Positions 50,217 through 59,588 are shown, counted from the first letter of the stretch. The stretch: DNA of 64,000 nucleotides from Shinella sp. CPCC 101442 (GCF_024704725.1 NZ_JALIQS010000003.1:806001-870000); one strand, 5' to 3'. Program-made: numbers and translations. The notes: generated from the sequence alone by a model not told the origin.

Positions 50217-50474
50217 TCAGGACGGATTGTATGTCGGGAAACCGCTGCAATTGCCGTTCACCACCCGGCGGCAATCCCGCGGCCGGTAGAGCCGTTTGTA
50301 GCCGCCCTGCTCTGCGCGTAAACGCTGCTTGCGCTGATGCTCCCGAAGCTGCGTTTGCGAGCTGGAATAGTGGACGCCGTCGTCCCGTGGTGCGCCGGTC
50401 GTGCAGCCGGCCATGCCGAAAGCGCTTGCCAGAGCAATGGCCGCGACGTTGAAAAGAACGGTTTTCCTGCGCAT
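50217..50474 (-). CDS. Small lipoprotein, unknown function
   Basis: 85 residues. Lipoprotein signal with lipobox GMAGC (Cys about residue 24), then a basic, Gln/Arg-rich mature part ending in two cysteines (RDCRRVVNGNCSGF). ATG 50474 has GAGGA upstream; in-frame starts further up (for example MVWKGKK) would bury the signal peptide. I do not recognise the family. It is divergent from the glyoxalase gene. Confidence 0.7.
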   Translation of the reverse strand: MRRKTVLFNVAAIALASAFGMAGCTTGAPRDDGVHYSSSQTQLREHQRKQRLRAEQGGYKRLYRPRDCRRVVNGNCSGFPTYNPS

Positions 50475-50720
50475 CCGATCCTCATGCTTCTTGCCCTTCC
50501 ATACCATGTTCCCGGCCGGCAATGAATGGCTGAGGCCACTTTTCAAAGCGCCGTTCACCGCGCTATAGTCCTGCCACGGCCGGAGGCGGCCGGCAGACCC
50601 GCGCTTTTCCAGAAGCATGGCGAACGCCTCCAGAAGAACCTTTCTCCACCGTTCATCGTGGGCGAAGGCGTCGGCAATGCGGGCACTGACGAAGACTTCG
50701 CCGTAACGAGAGGAACGGAT

Positions 50721-51257
50721 ATGCGTGACTATCGCGACGCCAAAACCATGGCAAAAGCCCTTCGGGAATCCCTTGCCGCCCGCAATACCGAGATCACCCA
50801 CAGCGAAGCGCTGGAGATCGTCGCCCGCCAGTTCGGCGTGGAGACCTGGAACATCCTGTCCGCAAGGATCGAGACGAAGCCGGAGCCGGCCGGCGTCTCC
50901 TTCGAACAGGCGGTTCCGATCGTGCGCATTTTCGACGTGCCGAAGGCGCATGAATTCTATCTGGGTTTCCTGGGGTTCTCCGTCGATTGGGAACACCGCT
51001 ACGGCGACAACTTCCCGCTCTATACGCAGATTTCCCGTGGGGACCTGCGGCTGCATCTGTCGGAGCATGCCGGCGACGCCACGCCGGGCGGCAACATGGT
51101 CGTCTACATGAAAGGCATCCGCGCCTTCCAGAAGGAGCTGATCGGCAAGGACTACCGCTACATGAAGCCGGGCCTGGAAGATGAAGGCACACGGCTGGAG
51201 GTGACGGTCATCGATCCCTTCCAGAACCGCATCCGCTTCATGGAGCACAAGGAATAG
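50721..51257 (+). CDS. Glyoxalase/bleomycin-resistance superfamily protein
   Basis: 178 residues. The N-terminal 50 residues form a small helical module seen in many such proteins (RDYRDAKTMAKALRESLAAR). They are followed by a vicinal-oxygen-chelate domain with VPIVRIFDVPKAHEFYLGFLGF and a closing VIDPFQNRIRFME. ATG 50721 has AGAGGAA upstream; the longer frame from 50526 is a shadow. The substrate is unknown. Confidence 0.85.
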   Translation: MRDYRDAKTMAKALRESLAARNTEITHSEALEIVARQFGVETWNILSARIETKPEPAGVSFEQAVPIVRIFDVPKAHEFYLGFLGFSVDWEHRYGDNFPLYTQISRGDLRLHLSEHAGDATPGGNMVVYMKGIRAFQKELIGKDYRYMKPGLEDEGTRLEVTVIDPFQNRIRFMEHKE

Positions 51258-51286
51258 CAGTTAACCGACGAGGGGTTCGCCCCTCG

Positions 51287-51796
51287 TCACTCCGCCCGCC
51301 AGGCGATGATGCCCTTCAGCCGCGCGTGCGTGTCCTGCGCAAAAGGCATGACGAGCACACGGGCGGGATCGACCGGGCCGGGGAAGGCCAGCGCATTCCA
51401 CGCAACCTTTTCGAAGCCGAGCGGCCCGTAATAGGGCGGATCGCCGACAAGCACGACGGCTTCCGAGCCCTTGCGCTTGGCGGCGGCGCAGGCGATGGCG
51501 AGCAGTTCGCGCCCGATGCCCCGGTTCTTGTGCGACGGCCGCACCGCGAGAGGACCGAGCAGATGCGCCTTCACGCCGCCGGCCAGAACCGGCGTCATGC
51601 GAACGGACGCGATCGTCTCGCCGTCATCCGTGCAGACGAAGGAGAGCGACAGGTCGTGCGGCCCCTGCTCGCGGATGCGTGCGGCGGCGCGAACATGCCG
51701 TCCGGGACCGAAGGCTTCTTCGTTGATATGTTCGATGGCGTCGTCGTGGGAGGCATCTTCCGTCAGGTAGACGATGTCGTGCTTGAGCATGTTCAT
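51287..51796 (-). CDS. GNAT-family N-acetyltransferase
   Basis: 169 residues. The GNAT acetyl-CoA loop is HKNRGIGRELL, preceded by LLGPLAVRPS, with VVLVGDPPYYGPLGFEKV near the C-terminus, as in predicted YhbS-like acetyltransferases. It is convergent with the glyoxalase gene. The acceptor is unknown. The start at 51796 and the ATG two codons in are both possible. Confidence 0.86.
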   Translation of the reverse strand: MNMLKHDIVYLTEDASHDDAIEHINEEAFGPGRHVRAAARIREQGPHDLSLSFVCTDDGETIASVRMTPVLAGGVKAHLLGPLAVRPSHKNRGIGRELLAIACAAAKRKGSEAVVLVGDPPYYGPLGFEKVAWNALAFPGPVDPARVLVMPFAQDTHARLKGIIAWRAE

Positions 51797-52079
51797 GGAT
51801 CAGGGAACCGGGATACGAAGCTGGGGATGCGGGTTATCGCGCCGCCGCCGAAGGGGGCGCAGCAGGAGCATCAGCGTCGTCGTGGGCTTCCCGTATAGAA
51901 CATGCCTATCGTCTTCCTCGCCGGCTTGAGCGCCGGTGCTGGTCTGCGCGGATAGCAGAAATTTTCCTTCTGTCAAAGAGCAAAACGCACCGTTCACTAA
52001 AAAGCGCCTATCCAGCCATCCCCCATGCGCTATCTATGACCGCACGTTCAGGCCGCGATCGGCGGCAAAGGAGATCATC

Positions 52080-53066
52080 ATGGGCATGCTCGTTGACGGC
52101 GTCTGGCACGACGTTTGGTACGATACGAAGGAGACGAAGGGCCATTTCAAGCGTTCCGTCTCGCAGTTCCGCAACTGGATCACGCCTGAGGGCGCCGCCG
52201 GCCCGACCGGCGAAGCCGGTTTTGCGGCCGAAGCCGGCCGCTACCATCTCTATGTCTCCTATGCCTGTCCCTGGGCGCACCGCACGCTGATCTTCCGCAA
52301 GCTGAAGAAGCTCGAGGATTTCATCACCGTCTCGGTCGTCGATCCGCTGATGCTGGCCAAGGGGTGGGAATTCAAGGGCGAGAACGACGGCACGCTCGAT
52401 CCGCTGTTTAACGCCTCGGCCCTCTACGAGGTCTATCTCAAGGCCGATCCGCACTATTCCGGCCGCGTCACCGTGCCCGTGCTCTGGGACAAGAAGCAGA
52501 ACCGCATGGTCTCCAACGAATCGGCAGAGATCATCCGCATGTTCAACTCGGCCTTCGATCACCTGACCGGCTCACGCGACGATTTCTATCCGGAAATCCT
52601 GCGCGCCGAAATCGATGCGCTCAACGACACGATCTACGACAACGTCAACAACGGCGTCTACAAGGCGGGCTTCGCGACGACGCAGGAAGCCTATGAAGGC
52701 AGCGTGACGAAGCTGTTCGAGACGCTGGACAGCCTCGAAGACCGGCTTTCGACGAAGCGCTACCTTACTGGCGACCGCCTTACCGAGGCCGACTGGCGGC
52801 TCTTCACCACGCTGGTGCGCTTCGACCCGGTCTATGTCGGCCATTTCAAGTGCAACATCCGCCGCATCGCCGACTATCCGAACCTCTACGGCTATCTGCG
52901 CGAGCTCTACCAGATGGAAGGCGTCGCCGAGACGGTGAACATGCGTCACATCAAGGAGCACTATTACCGCAGCCACACGATGATCAATCCGACGGGTGTC
53001 GTGCCTGTCGGCCCGGATAGTCATCTGGACACGCCACATGGCCGGGAGCAGTTGAAGGCGGCCTGA
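52080..53066 (+). CDS. Glutathionyl-hydroquinone reductase (YqjG/PcpF-like GST)
   Basis: 328 residues, Xi-class GST. The catalytic Cys lies in SYACPWAHRTLI, the diagnostic motif of enzymes that release glutathione from glutathionyl-hydroquinones. Also typical are VPVLWDKKQNRMVSNESAEI and the C-terminal helical domain with RLTEADWRLFTTLVRFDPVY. ATG 52080 has AAAGGAG seven bases upstream. The 283-bp region before it shows no gene. Confidence 0.93.
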   Translation: MGMLVDGVWHDVWYDTKETKGHFKRSVSQFRNWITPEGAAGPTGEAGFAAEAGRYHLYVSYACPWAHRTLIFRKLKKLEDFITVSVVDPLMLAKGWEFKGENDGTLDPLFNASALYEVYLKADPHYSGRVTVPVLWDKKQNRMVSNESAEIIRMFNSAFDHLTGSRDDFYPEILRAEIDALNDTIYDNVNNGVYKAGFATTQEAYEGSVTKLFETLDSLEDRLSTKRYLTGDRLTEADWRLFTTLVRFDPVYVGHFKCNIRRIADYPNLYGYLRELYQMEGVAETVNMRHIKEHYYRSHTMINPTGVVPVGPDSHLDTPHGREQLKAA

Positions 53067-53069
53067 TCG

Positions 53070-53573
53070 CTACCAACAATCCGCGAACGGCGCCCGCCCG
53101 GCGATTTCCTCCAGCCGCCGGCGGGTGGCCGCTGTGGTCGTAGCCGGCAGCGCGTCGAGCGCGAAGAAACCGGCTTCGACGATTTCGTGGTCCTTCAGGC
53201 GTGGTTCGGCCTGCGTGACGCCATCGCATCGATAGAGCAGGACGTGATCGCGCCGGCTGGTCTGCTTGTTGAAATAGACCTGCAGAAGCTGCGGCGGTGC
53301 GCCGAGCGCGAGGTTTCCCTCCTCCCGGATTTCCTTGGCGACAGCTTCCAGCGCCGTCTCCCCCCGCTCGATGCCGCCGCCCGGCAAATGCCAGCCGGGC
53401 ACATAGCTGTGACGCACCAGGAAGACGCGACCCGCTTCGTCGAAGCAGGCAGCACGCACCCCCATCGTCATGCCCCGGGCAAGCGCGAAATAGACATGCG
53501 CGATGCGCGTCAGGGCCCGTGCTGCAAGGTTGCGGGTCGGCGGCGAAGCGTGCTGCGGCTTGTCCTGTTCCAT
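53070..53573 (-). CDS. NUDIX hydrolase
   Basis: 167 residues. NUDIX box GGGIERGETALEAVAKEIREEGNL at about residues 76-99 with the Glu metal ligands present; GVRAACFDEAGRVFLVRHSY starts the fold. The substrate class is undetermined. ATG 53573 is preferred over 53603 on length, without a good ribosome site for either. It is convergent with the GST gene (three-base gap). Confidence 0.87.
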   Translation of the reverse strand: MEQDKPQHASPPTRNLAARALTRIAHVYFALARGMTMGVRAACFDEAGRVFLVRHSYVPGWHLPGGGIERGETALEAVAKEIREEGNLALGAPPQLLQVYFNKQTSRRDHVLLYRCDGVTQAEPRLKDHEIVEAGFFALDALPATTTAATRRRLEEIAGRAPFADCW

Positions 53574-53684
53574 TCCGGCACTTCGCCGGAACCCTAGGGT
53601 CAAATCAAGCCTTGCGGCAGGAACGTTCAGGAATATCCACCCGCTTCACGTTTCCCTGCACGGCCATATGCTCTAAGGAGGGGT

Positions 53685-54587
53685 ATGTTCAGACTTGCCC
53701 ACATATCGGACGTGCATCTCGGTCCGCTGCCCGCCCTCACCTTCCTCGAGCTTTTCTCCAAACGGATCACCGGTTTCGTCAACTGGCACCGCAATCGTCG
53801 GCGCCATCTTTTTGCCAATACGCTGGACATCGTGCTCGACGATATCGAGCGGCGTGACCCGGACCATCTGGCGATTACCGGCGACCTCGTGAACCTCGCC
53901 TCTTCACTGGAAATCTCCGCGGTCAAGAAATGGCTGCCGGAAGCGGGCACGCCGGAACATGTCTCGGTTGTTCCAGGCAATCACGACGCCTATGTGCGCG
54001 GCGCCTATGAAAAGACCACGCGAGCCTGGTACCCCTATATGCGCGGCGATGCCGCACCGGCGGAATGGGAGGAAGACAAACATGTCTTTCCCTATCTGCG
54101 CATTCGCGGACAGGTCGCGATCATCGGCTGCTCGACGGCCGTCGCCACCCCGCCCTTTTCCGCATCGGGTTACTTCGGCAGCCGCCAGGCGCGCGAAACC
54201 GTCAACCTGCTGCGCGCGACCGGCGAAGCCGGGCTCTTTCGGGTCGTGATGATCCATCATCCGCCGATCCGCGGTGCGACCTCGTTCCACAAGCGCATGA
54301 TCGGCATCCGCCGCTTCGCCGCGACGATTTCCACCGGTGGCGCCGAGCTCGTGCTGCATGGCCATACCCACCTCAACACCGTGCACTGGCTCGCCGGCCA
54401 GACCGGGCAGGTGCCGGTCGTCGGCATCGCCTCCGCCTCGCAGGGCCCGGGCGGCCACAAACCGCCGGCCGGCTACAATCTCTTCACGATTTCGGGCGCG
54501 CCGGGAAACTGGAACCTTCTGCGCGAACGCTACGCGCTGACGCAGGACGGCCTTGCGCTGACCCTTGCGGAAACCACGCGCTTCTGA
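53685..54587 (+). CDS. Metallophosphoesterase
   Basis: 300 residues with all calcineurin-like phosphoesterase motifs in order: SDVHLG (D-x-H), ITGDLVN (GD), VPGNHD (GNHD), MIHHPP (H), and LHGHTHLN (GHxH). A dinuclear-metal hydrolase of phosphodiesters or phosphomonoesters; the exact substrate is unknown. The start is strongly set by TAAGGAGG five bases before ATG 53685. No signal peptide, so it is cytosolic. Confidence 0.92.
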   Translation: MFRLAHISDVHLGPLPALTFLELFSKRITGFVNWHRNRRRHLFANTLDIVLDDIERRDPDHLAITGDLVNLASSLEISAVKKWLPEAGTPEHVSVVPGNHDAYVRGAYEKTTRAWYPYMRGDAAPAEWEEDKHVFPYLRIRGQVAIIGCSTAVATPPFSASGYFGSRQARETVNLLRATGEAGLFRVVMIHHPPIRGATSFHKRMIGIRRFAATISTGGAELVLHGHTHLNTVHWLAGQTGQVPVVGIASASQGPGGHKPPAGYNLFTISGAPGNWNLLRERYALTQDGLALTLAETTRF

Positions 54588-54709
54588 CGTTTTACGCGAA
54601 TAAATTCGCTCTTACATCCGTATTCCCTTCTCAGAGCGGCCTGCCAAAAGCAGGTCGCTCCGAGACGCACGGCATCCGGCAGATTCCGATCGAGAGGGAA
54701 CCCACGACC

Positions 54710-55336
54710 ATGCTCCGCCACACCATGCTGCTTTCGTTCTGCGCTGCGGTCTCCCTGACGGCGCTTTCGGCTGCCCGCGCGGCCGATTCCGACACCACCA
54801 CGCCGCCGGTCGCGACCGAAACGACGACGACCTGCACCGACGGCAAGATCTGGAACGAGGAAAAGAAGGAATGCGTCGCGCCCGAGGACATGAAGCCCGC
54901 CGACGCCAAACCCGTAGAGAGCACGCCGACCGACGGCAAGGCCAAGACGGAAGAGCAGAAGAAGACCGAGCGCGAGATCGACGACAAGCTCTATACGGCC
55001 GCCCGTGAGTTTGCCTATGCCGGCCAGCATGAGAATGCGCTGAGAGCACTGCGCGCCGCCTACAATCAGGAGGACCCGCGCATCCTCAACTACATGGGCT
55101 ACAACACCCGCAAGCTCGGCAACATCGAGCTCGGCATGACCTACTACAAGCGCGCGCTGCAGAAGGACGAGAACTACATCCTCGCCCGCTCCTATATGGG
55201 CCAGGCCCTGATCGAACAGGGTGACACCGAGGGCGCCCGCGTCCAGCTCGTCGAGATCCGCGACCGCGGCGGCGAAAACACATGGGCCTATCGGGCCCTT
55301 CTCCAGTCGCTCGGCGGCGAGCGAACCACCTACTGA
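54710..55336 (+). CDS. Periplasmic TPR protein
   Basis: 208 residues. Signal peptide about 1-24 (AARA cleavage), a Thr/Pro/Lys-rich linker containing a Cys pair (CTDGKIWNEEKKEC), then about three tetratricopeptide repeats from residue 95 (YTAAREFAYAGQHENALRAL, LNYMGYNTRKLGNIELGMTY, YILARSYMGQALIEQGD). It is probably a protein-interaction factor in the periplasm. ATG 54710 has GAGAGGG upstream. The gap before it holds a GAGCG...CGCTC stem without a T-run. Confidence 0.86.
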   Translation: MLRHTMLLSFCAAVSLTALSAARAADSDTTTPPVATETTTTCTDGKIWNEEKKECVAPEDMKPADAKPVESTPTDGKAKTEEQKKTEREIDDKLYTAAREFAYAGQHENALRALRAAYNQEDPRILNYMGYNTRKLGNIELGMTYYKRALQKDENYILARSYMGQALIEQGDTEGARVQLVEIRDRGGENTWAYRALLQSLGGERTTY

Positions 55337-55405
55337 CAGGCCATCGGGCGCCGTTCGAAAACGGGACGGCGCCGGCCAGGATACCATCAATCGTTGAGGA
55401 ACGCG

Positions 55406-55430
55406 GGAAACTGCGCTCCAGGATGCCGTT
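55406..55430 (+). promoter_or_regulatory. Possible ECF-type promoter of the sigma factor gene
   Basis: GGAAA (55406-55410), 16 bases, CGTT (55427-55430), a near match to the alphaproteobacterial GGAAC-N16/17-CGTT pattern, 100 bp before the sigma gene. Speculative. Confidence 0.3.
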
Positions 55431-55472
55431 CATGCTTGCAGACCCAAGGAAGAATGTTTCATATCAGGCGGT

Positions 55473-55491
55473 CGCTTCCCCTAGGGAAGCG
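55473..55491. repeat. Perfect 8-bp inverted repeat upstream of the ECF sigma gene
   Basis: CGCTTCCC-CTA-GGGAAGCG, 38 bp before the ATG of the sigma gene. No T-run follows, so it is more likely an operator or mRNA element than a terminator. Confidence 0.55.
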
Positions 55492-55529
55492 AATAGAGTT
55501 TTGATCCCGAACGTTTCCTTGGAAAAGCA

Positions 55530-56048
55530 ATGCGTCCGACGGCAGAATCGAATGAGTTCCGGCGAGAATTGGTCAATTTGCTGCCAAAATTGCGCCGTTT
55601 TGCCATGACGCTGACGCGCAACAGCAGCGACGCGGACGATCTCGTGCAGGAGGCTTGCGAAAGAGCCATCACGCGGAGTCATCTCTGGAACGGGGAAGGC
55701 CGGCTGGAAAGCTGGGTTTATGCCATGACGCGCAATCTGTGGGTGGACGAAATCCGCAAGCGAAAGGTCCGCACAGGGTCAGGCACGGTAGATGTCGCTG
55801 AACAGGATACTCTTCACATCGAGGCATCGGCCGACAAGGCGATCTATGCCAAGCAGTTGCACAAGTTGATCATGACCATGCCCGAGGGCCTTTCCAGCGT
55901 CTTTCTTCTGGTGAATGTGGAAGGCCACAGCTATCGCGAAGCCGCCGATATTCTCGGCATTCCGATCGGCACCGTGATGAGCCGGCTTTCGGCGGCCCGT
56001 ATCCGGCTCGCGGCCATGATCTCCGAACAGACGGAAAGGAGGGCCTGA
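55530..56048 (+). CDS. ECF-type RNA polymerase sigma factor
   Basis: 172 residues. Sigma region 2 (about 10-80: RRFAMTLTRNSSDADDLVQEAC, WVYAMTRNLWVDEIRK) and region 4 (about 115-165: VFLLVNVEGHSYREAADILG, then IPIGTVMSRLSAARIRL). It is followed two bases later by its probable anti-sigma factor. The environmental signal is not deducible from sequence. Confidence 0.94.
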   Translation: MRPTAESNEFRRELVNLLPKLRRFAMTLTRNSSDADDLVQEACERAITRSHLWNGEGRLESWVYAMTRNLWVDEIRKRKVRTGSGTVDVAEQDTLHIEASADKAIYAKQLHKLIMTMPEGLSSVFLLVNVEGHSYREAADILGIPIGTVMSRLSAARIRLAAMISEQTERRA

Positions 56049-56050
56049 GC

Positions 56051-56899
56051 GTGGAAAGCACACAGGGTCTCCCGATCGAAGTGCGGCTATCGGCCTATCT
56101 TGACGGCCAGCTTCCCCAAGCGGAAATGAACGAAATCGACGACATCCTCGCGCAGAACGACGATGCGCGCGGGGTATTCGAAAAACTGAAGCTCGGCAGC
56201 GAGTTCGGCGCCCGTGCCTTCGACAGGATGCTGCAGGAACCGATCCCGCTCGATCTCGTGCGCAACATCAAGGAAGCCCGCACCAGCGAAGACGATGCGC
56301 CGAAACTCGGCATCGCCGGCATTCCCGTCGCGGCCACGCCCGCGCCGCGCCGCAGCACGTTCTGGCCGCAGGCCCTTGCCGCGTCGCTTGCGATTTTCAT
56401 GGCGGGCGGTGTCGCCGGTTATCTCATCTCGGAACAGCAGGATAGCGACGGACCGATCCAGATCGCCGCCGCACCCCGGACCTGGCTGGACGATATCGCG
56501 GACTATCATCGCATCTATGCGCGCCAGACGCGCCACCTCGTGGAAGTACCGGCGAGCGACAAGGATCACATCGTGGAGTGGCTGTCGGCGAGCACCGGCG
56601 TTGCTTTCACCCTGCCCGACCTTACCGCGCAGAACCTCACCTTCGAGGGTGCGCGCCTGCTGGTCGCCGGCGGTAAGCCGACGGCGCAGCTGCTCTACCG
56701 CGACGCCGAAAACGAAATTTTCGCCATCTGTTTCCTGCAGAGCGACCCGGTCGAGGGCAAGACGGCGCTTGCCGAAAGCATGCGCAACGATATCGGCCTC
56801 GTCTCGTGGCAGCGGGGCAATGCCTCCTTCGTCGTGGTCGGCCCGTCGGCGGATCCGAACCTCGAGCGCATCGCCGAAGTGGTTTCCACGAGCATCTAA
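56051..56899 (+). CDS. Membrane anti-sigma factor
   Basis: 282 residues starting with GTG; AAAGGAGGG at the end of the sigma gene is its ribosome site. N-terminal cytoplasmic anti-sigma-like domain (VRLSAYLDGQLPQAEMNEID), one membrane helix at about 112-130 (ALAASLAIFMAGGVAGYLI), and a periplasmic domain of about 150 residues. There is no HxxxCxxC zinc motif, so it is not a ZAS-type anti-sigma factor. Gene order and topology make it the regulator of the preceding sigma factor. Confidence 0.88.
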   Translation: MESTQGLPIEVRLSAYLDGQLPQAEMNEIDDILAQNDDARGVFEKLKLGSEFGARAFDRMLQEPIPLDLVRNIKEARTSEDDAPKLGIAGIPVAATPAPRRSTFWPQALAASLAIFMAGGVAGYLISEQQDSDGPIQIAAAPRTWLDDIADYHRIYARQTRHLVEVPASDKDHIVEWLSASTGVAFTLPDLTAQNLTFEGARLLVAGGKPTAQLLYRDAENEIFAICFLQSDPVEGKTALAESMRNDIGLVSWQRGNASFVVVGPSADPNLERIAEVVSTSI

Positions 56900-57075
56900 G
56901 GCCTCCAGGCTCCGCGCAGAGACCGGCCGCCCGCGTTCATCGCCAGGGCAGCGGTCTCCTTTCTCCTCTCACTCCCAACAATGGCCAAGCGTGAGCGCGC
57001 ATCCGGCCCTTTCCGCCACTTGTGGTCGCCGTGTCGAATCGGCGATGAGAGACCGGGACATTTCGGGAGAATTCG

Positions 57076-57642
57076 ATGAGCGAAGCGTTCGGCTTCATGT
57101 TCGCCTTTTACGGGCTGCTGCTCGGCCTTGCCGTCGTCGAAGTCGCCTCCGGCTTCTCGCGCGCCTATGACGAACGACAACAGCGCAGGATCGGCATTGT
57201 CGCCCCGCTTTTCGGCCTGTTGCTCCTCGTCGATCTCATCACGTTCTGGATGAATGCCTGGGCCTATCGCGAGATGGCCGACGTCAACTACATGATCGCC
57301 TATGCCGTGGCGGTGGTCGCCCTGCTCTACTATTTCGCCGCCACCCAGGTTTTCCCGAAGGCGACGGAAAAGGATACGCTCGACAGCCACATCATGGAGC
57401 ACCGGCGCGTGGTGGTGTTCTGCGTGCTCGGCAGCAACCTGATGACCCAGATCCCGCCGGCAATCTCCGCGATCACCACGCCGTGGCCGCTCCCGGATTT
57501 CGCGCTCTGGATCACCCTCAACCTGATCTATTACGGGCTGCTCATCGCCGCCGCCTTCGCGAAAAGCAAAACCGTCGTGATAACGGTCGTCGCCATGGCC
57601 ATTGTCTATGTCCTCGGCGCGACGGCCATCTTCGCCGGCTAA
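57076..57642 (+). CDS. Small integral membrane protein, unknown function
   Basis: 188 residues with about five to six hydrophobic helices, starting MSEAFGFMFAFYGLLLGLAV. It has a short conserved-looking polar loop after helix 1 (SGFSRAYDERQQRRIG). No domain is recognised. GGGAGAA lies upstream of ATG 57076. It is monocistronic, between the sigma/anti-sigma pair and a bidirectional terminator shared with leuA. Confidence 0.72.
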   Translation: MSEAFGFMFAFYGLLLGLAVVEVASGFSRAYDERQQRRIGIVAPLFGLLLLVDLITFWMNAWAYREMADVNYMIAYAVAVVALLYYFAATQVFPKATEKDTLDSHIMEHRRVVVFCVLGSNLMTQIPPAISAITTPWPLPDFALWITLNLIYYGLLIAAAFAKSKTVVITVVAMAIVYVLGATAIFAG

Positions 57643-57647
57643 AATAG

Positions 57648-57682
57648 AAAAGGCCCGGCAGAAGCGCTGCCGGGCCTTTTCT
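57648..57682. terminator. Bidirectional terminator (membrane protein gene / leuA)
   Basis: AAAAGGCCCGGCA pairs with TGCCGGGCCTTTT around GAAGCGC; A- and T-runs on both sides. Confidence 0.93.
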
Positions 57683-57700
57683 CTTGGATCAGTGGAGTGA

Positions 57701-59410
57701 TCAGCCGCGCGTTGCGAGCACACGGTTGGCGGCCGAAACGATGGCTTCCAGCGAGGCCGTCACGATGTTCGTGTTGATGCCGACGCCGAACAGCTTGCCG
57801 CCCGGATGCACCACCTCGACATAGGCGATGGCCGCCGCGTTCGAGCCCTGCTGGAGCGAGTGTTCCGAGTAGTCGGCAACAGACATCTCGACGCCGAGAT
57901 AGATCGACAGCGCGTTGATGAAGCCGTCGATCGGGCCGGTACCCTTGCCCTCGATGCGCTTCGTCTCGCCGCCATCGGTCACTTCCGCTGCGACGATGCG
58001 CGAGCCCTTCTGGCCGGATTCGTCCGGATAGGTGTGGTGATCGACGAAGCGGATGCGCGTGCCGGGCTGCGTGACGTACCGTTCCATGAAGCTCTCATGG
58101 ATGCGCTTGGCCGGCACCTCGACGCCTTCTTCGTCCGTGATGCGCTGGATTTCGTCGCGGAACTCGACCTGCAGGTTGCGCGGCAGGTTGATGCCGTAGT
58201 CTTCCTGCAGGATATAGGCGATGCCGCCCTTGCCGGACTGCGAGTTGATGCGGATGATCGCCTCGTAGGAACGGCCGACATCCTGCGGGTCGATCGGCAG
58301 ATAGGGCACTTCCCACAAGGGCTTGTTGGCCTTCTTGATGGCCTTCATGCCCTTGTTGATGGCGTCCTGGTGCGACCCCGAGAAGGCGGTATAGACCAGC
58401 TCGCCGACATAGGGGTGACGCTCCGGAATGGCCATTTCGTTGGAATATTCATAGACCGACTTGATGCGCTCGATATCGGAGCAGTCGAGCTTGGGATCGA
58501 CGCCCTGCGTGTACATGTTCAAGGCCAGCGTGACGACGTCGACATTGCCGGTGCGCTCGCCATTGCCGAACAGCGTGCCTTCGACACGGTCCGCGCCCGC
58601 CATCAGGCCCAGTTCCGTGGCGGCGATGCCGGTACCGCGGTCATTGTGCGGATGCAGCGAGATGATGACGTTCTCGCGGTTGTCGATGTTGCGGCACATC
58701 CATTCGATCTGGTCGGCATAGATGTTCGGCGTCGCCATCTCGACGGTGGAGGGCAGGTTCAGGATCAGCTTGTTGTCCGCCGTCGGCTTCACGATCTCGA
58801 CGACCGCGTTGCAGATCTCCAGCGCCACTTCCAGTTCCGTGCCGGTGAAGCTTTCCGGCGAATACTCGAACCGGTAGCCGCCGCCGGCCTTGGCGGCCAT
58901 GTCGGTGATCATCTTGGCGGCGTCGGTCGCGATCTGCTTGATGCCGTGGACGTCCTTGGCGAAGACCACGCGGCGCTGCAATTCACTGGTCGAATTGTAG
59001 AAATGGATGATCGGGTTATGCGCGCCTTCCAGCGCCTCGAAGGTGCGGGTGATCAGTTCCGGGCGGCACTGCACCAGAACCTGCAGCGACACGTCCTTGG
59101 GCACGTTGCCCTGCTCGACGCACCAGCGGGCGAAATCGAAGTCGGTCTGCGAGGCCGAGGGGAAGCCGATCTCGATTTCCTTGAAGCCCATGTCGAGCAA
59201 CAGCTGGAACATGCGGGCCTTGCGGTCGTGGCCCATCGGGTTGATCAGCGACTGGTTGCCGTCGCGCAGGTCCACCGAACACCAGATCGGCGCCTTGTCG
59301 ATGACCTTGCCCGGCCAGGTGCGGTCGGGAATGTTGATCGTCGGATAGGCCTGATACTTGGCGGCGGCCTCGGGCATGCCCTGCTTGGGGGAATGGGTCT
59401 TCAAAATCAT
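57701..59410 (-). CDS. leuA: 2-isopropylmalate synthase
   Basis: 569 residues, the long LeuA form. Condenses acetyl-CoA with 2-oxoisovalerate, the committed step of leucine synthesis. Seen: SVDLRDGNQSLINP at the active site, metal-binding HPHNDRGTG, and a C-terminal regulatory LeuA dimer domain that binds leucine (GSNAAAIAYVEV, then a Gly-rich loop). ATG 59410 is chosen; upstream residues to 59488 are translated 5' UTR. A leucine leader peptide and attenuator lie upstream, so it is probably controlled both by attenuation and by leucine feedback. Confidence 0.97.
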   Translation of the reverse strand: MILKTHSPKQGMPEAAAKYQAYPTINIPDRTWPGKVIDKAPIWCSVDLRDGNQSLINPMGHDRKARMFQLLLDMGFKEIEIGFPSASQTDFDFARWCVEQGNVPKDVSLQVLVQCRPELITRTFEALEGAHNPIIHFYNSTSELQRRVVFAKDVHGIKQIATDAAKMITDMAAKAGGGYRFEYSPESFTGTELEVALEICNAVVEIVKPTADNKLILNLPSTVEMATPNIYADQIEWMCRNIDNRENVIISLHPHNDRGTGIAATELGLMAGADRVEGTLFGNGERTGNVDVVTLALNMYTQGVDPKLDCSDIERIKSVYEYSNEMAIPERHPYVGELVYTAFSGSHQDAINKGMKAIKKANKPLWEVPYLPIDPQDVGRSYEAIIRINSQSGKGGIAYILQEDYGINLPRNLQVEFRDEIQRITDEEGVEVPAKRIHESFMERYVTQPGTRIRFVDHHTYPDESGQKGSRIVAAEVTDGGETKRIEGKGTGPIDGFINALSIYLGVEMSVADYSEHSLQQGSNAAAIAYVEVVHPGGKLFGVGINTNIVTASLEAIVSAANRVLATRG

Positions 59411-59514
59411 CGCTTCGTCTCTTCGTCGTCCCGGCATTCGCGAGAAGGTCTTAGCGCAAGGATGGGCGCTTGGCGACGGCGAATGCACCGGAATTCATGC
59501 ATTGGGGGTGAAAC

Positions 59515-59588
59515 GAGGAGCTATTGCCGGGTGGGCCTTATCGGCCGCCGGGCGCTCCTCAACGAACCCGGCAACCGCGTGTAAGGCC
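59515..59588 (-). promoter_or_regulatory. Leucine attenuator upstream of leuA
   Basis: In transcript order four pairing segments are seen: A GGCCTTA (59588-59582), B TTGCCGGGT (59574-59566), C TAAGGCC (59540-59534) and D ACCCGGCAA (59532-59524). A-C and B-D are both perfect but cross, so they exclude each other. GAGGAGC (59560-59554) also pairs with GCTCCTC (59521-59515), followed by GTTTC, as a terminator-like stem. Segment A overlaps the leader-peptide codons right after the Leu run. Confidence 0.65.

Noticed and set aside
57806-59584. A 592-codon plus-strand frame
   Set aside because: Antisense to leuA, with no ribosome site and no recognisable domain.
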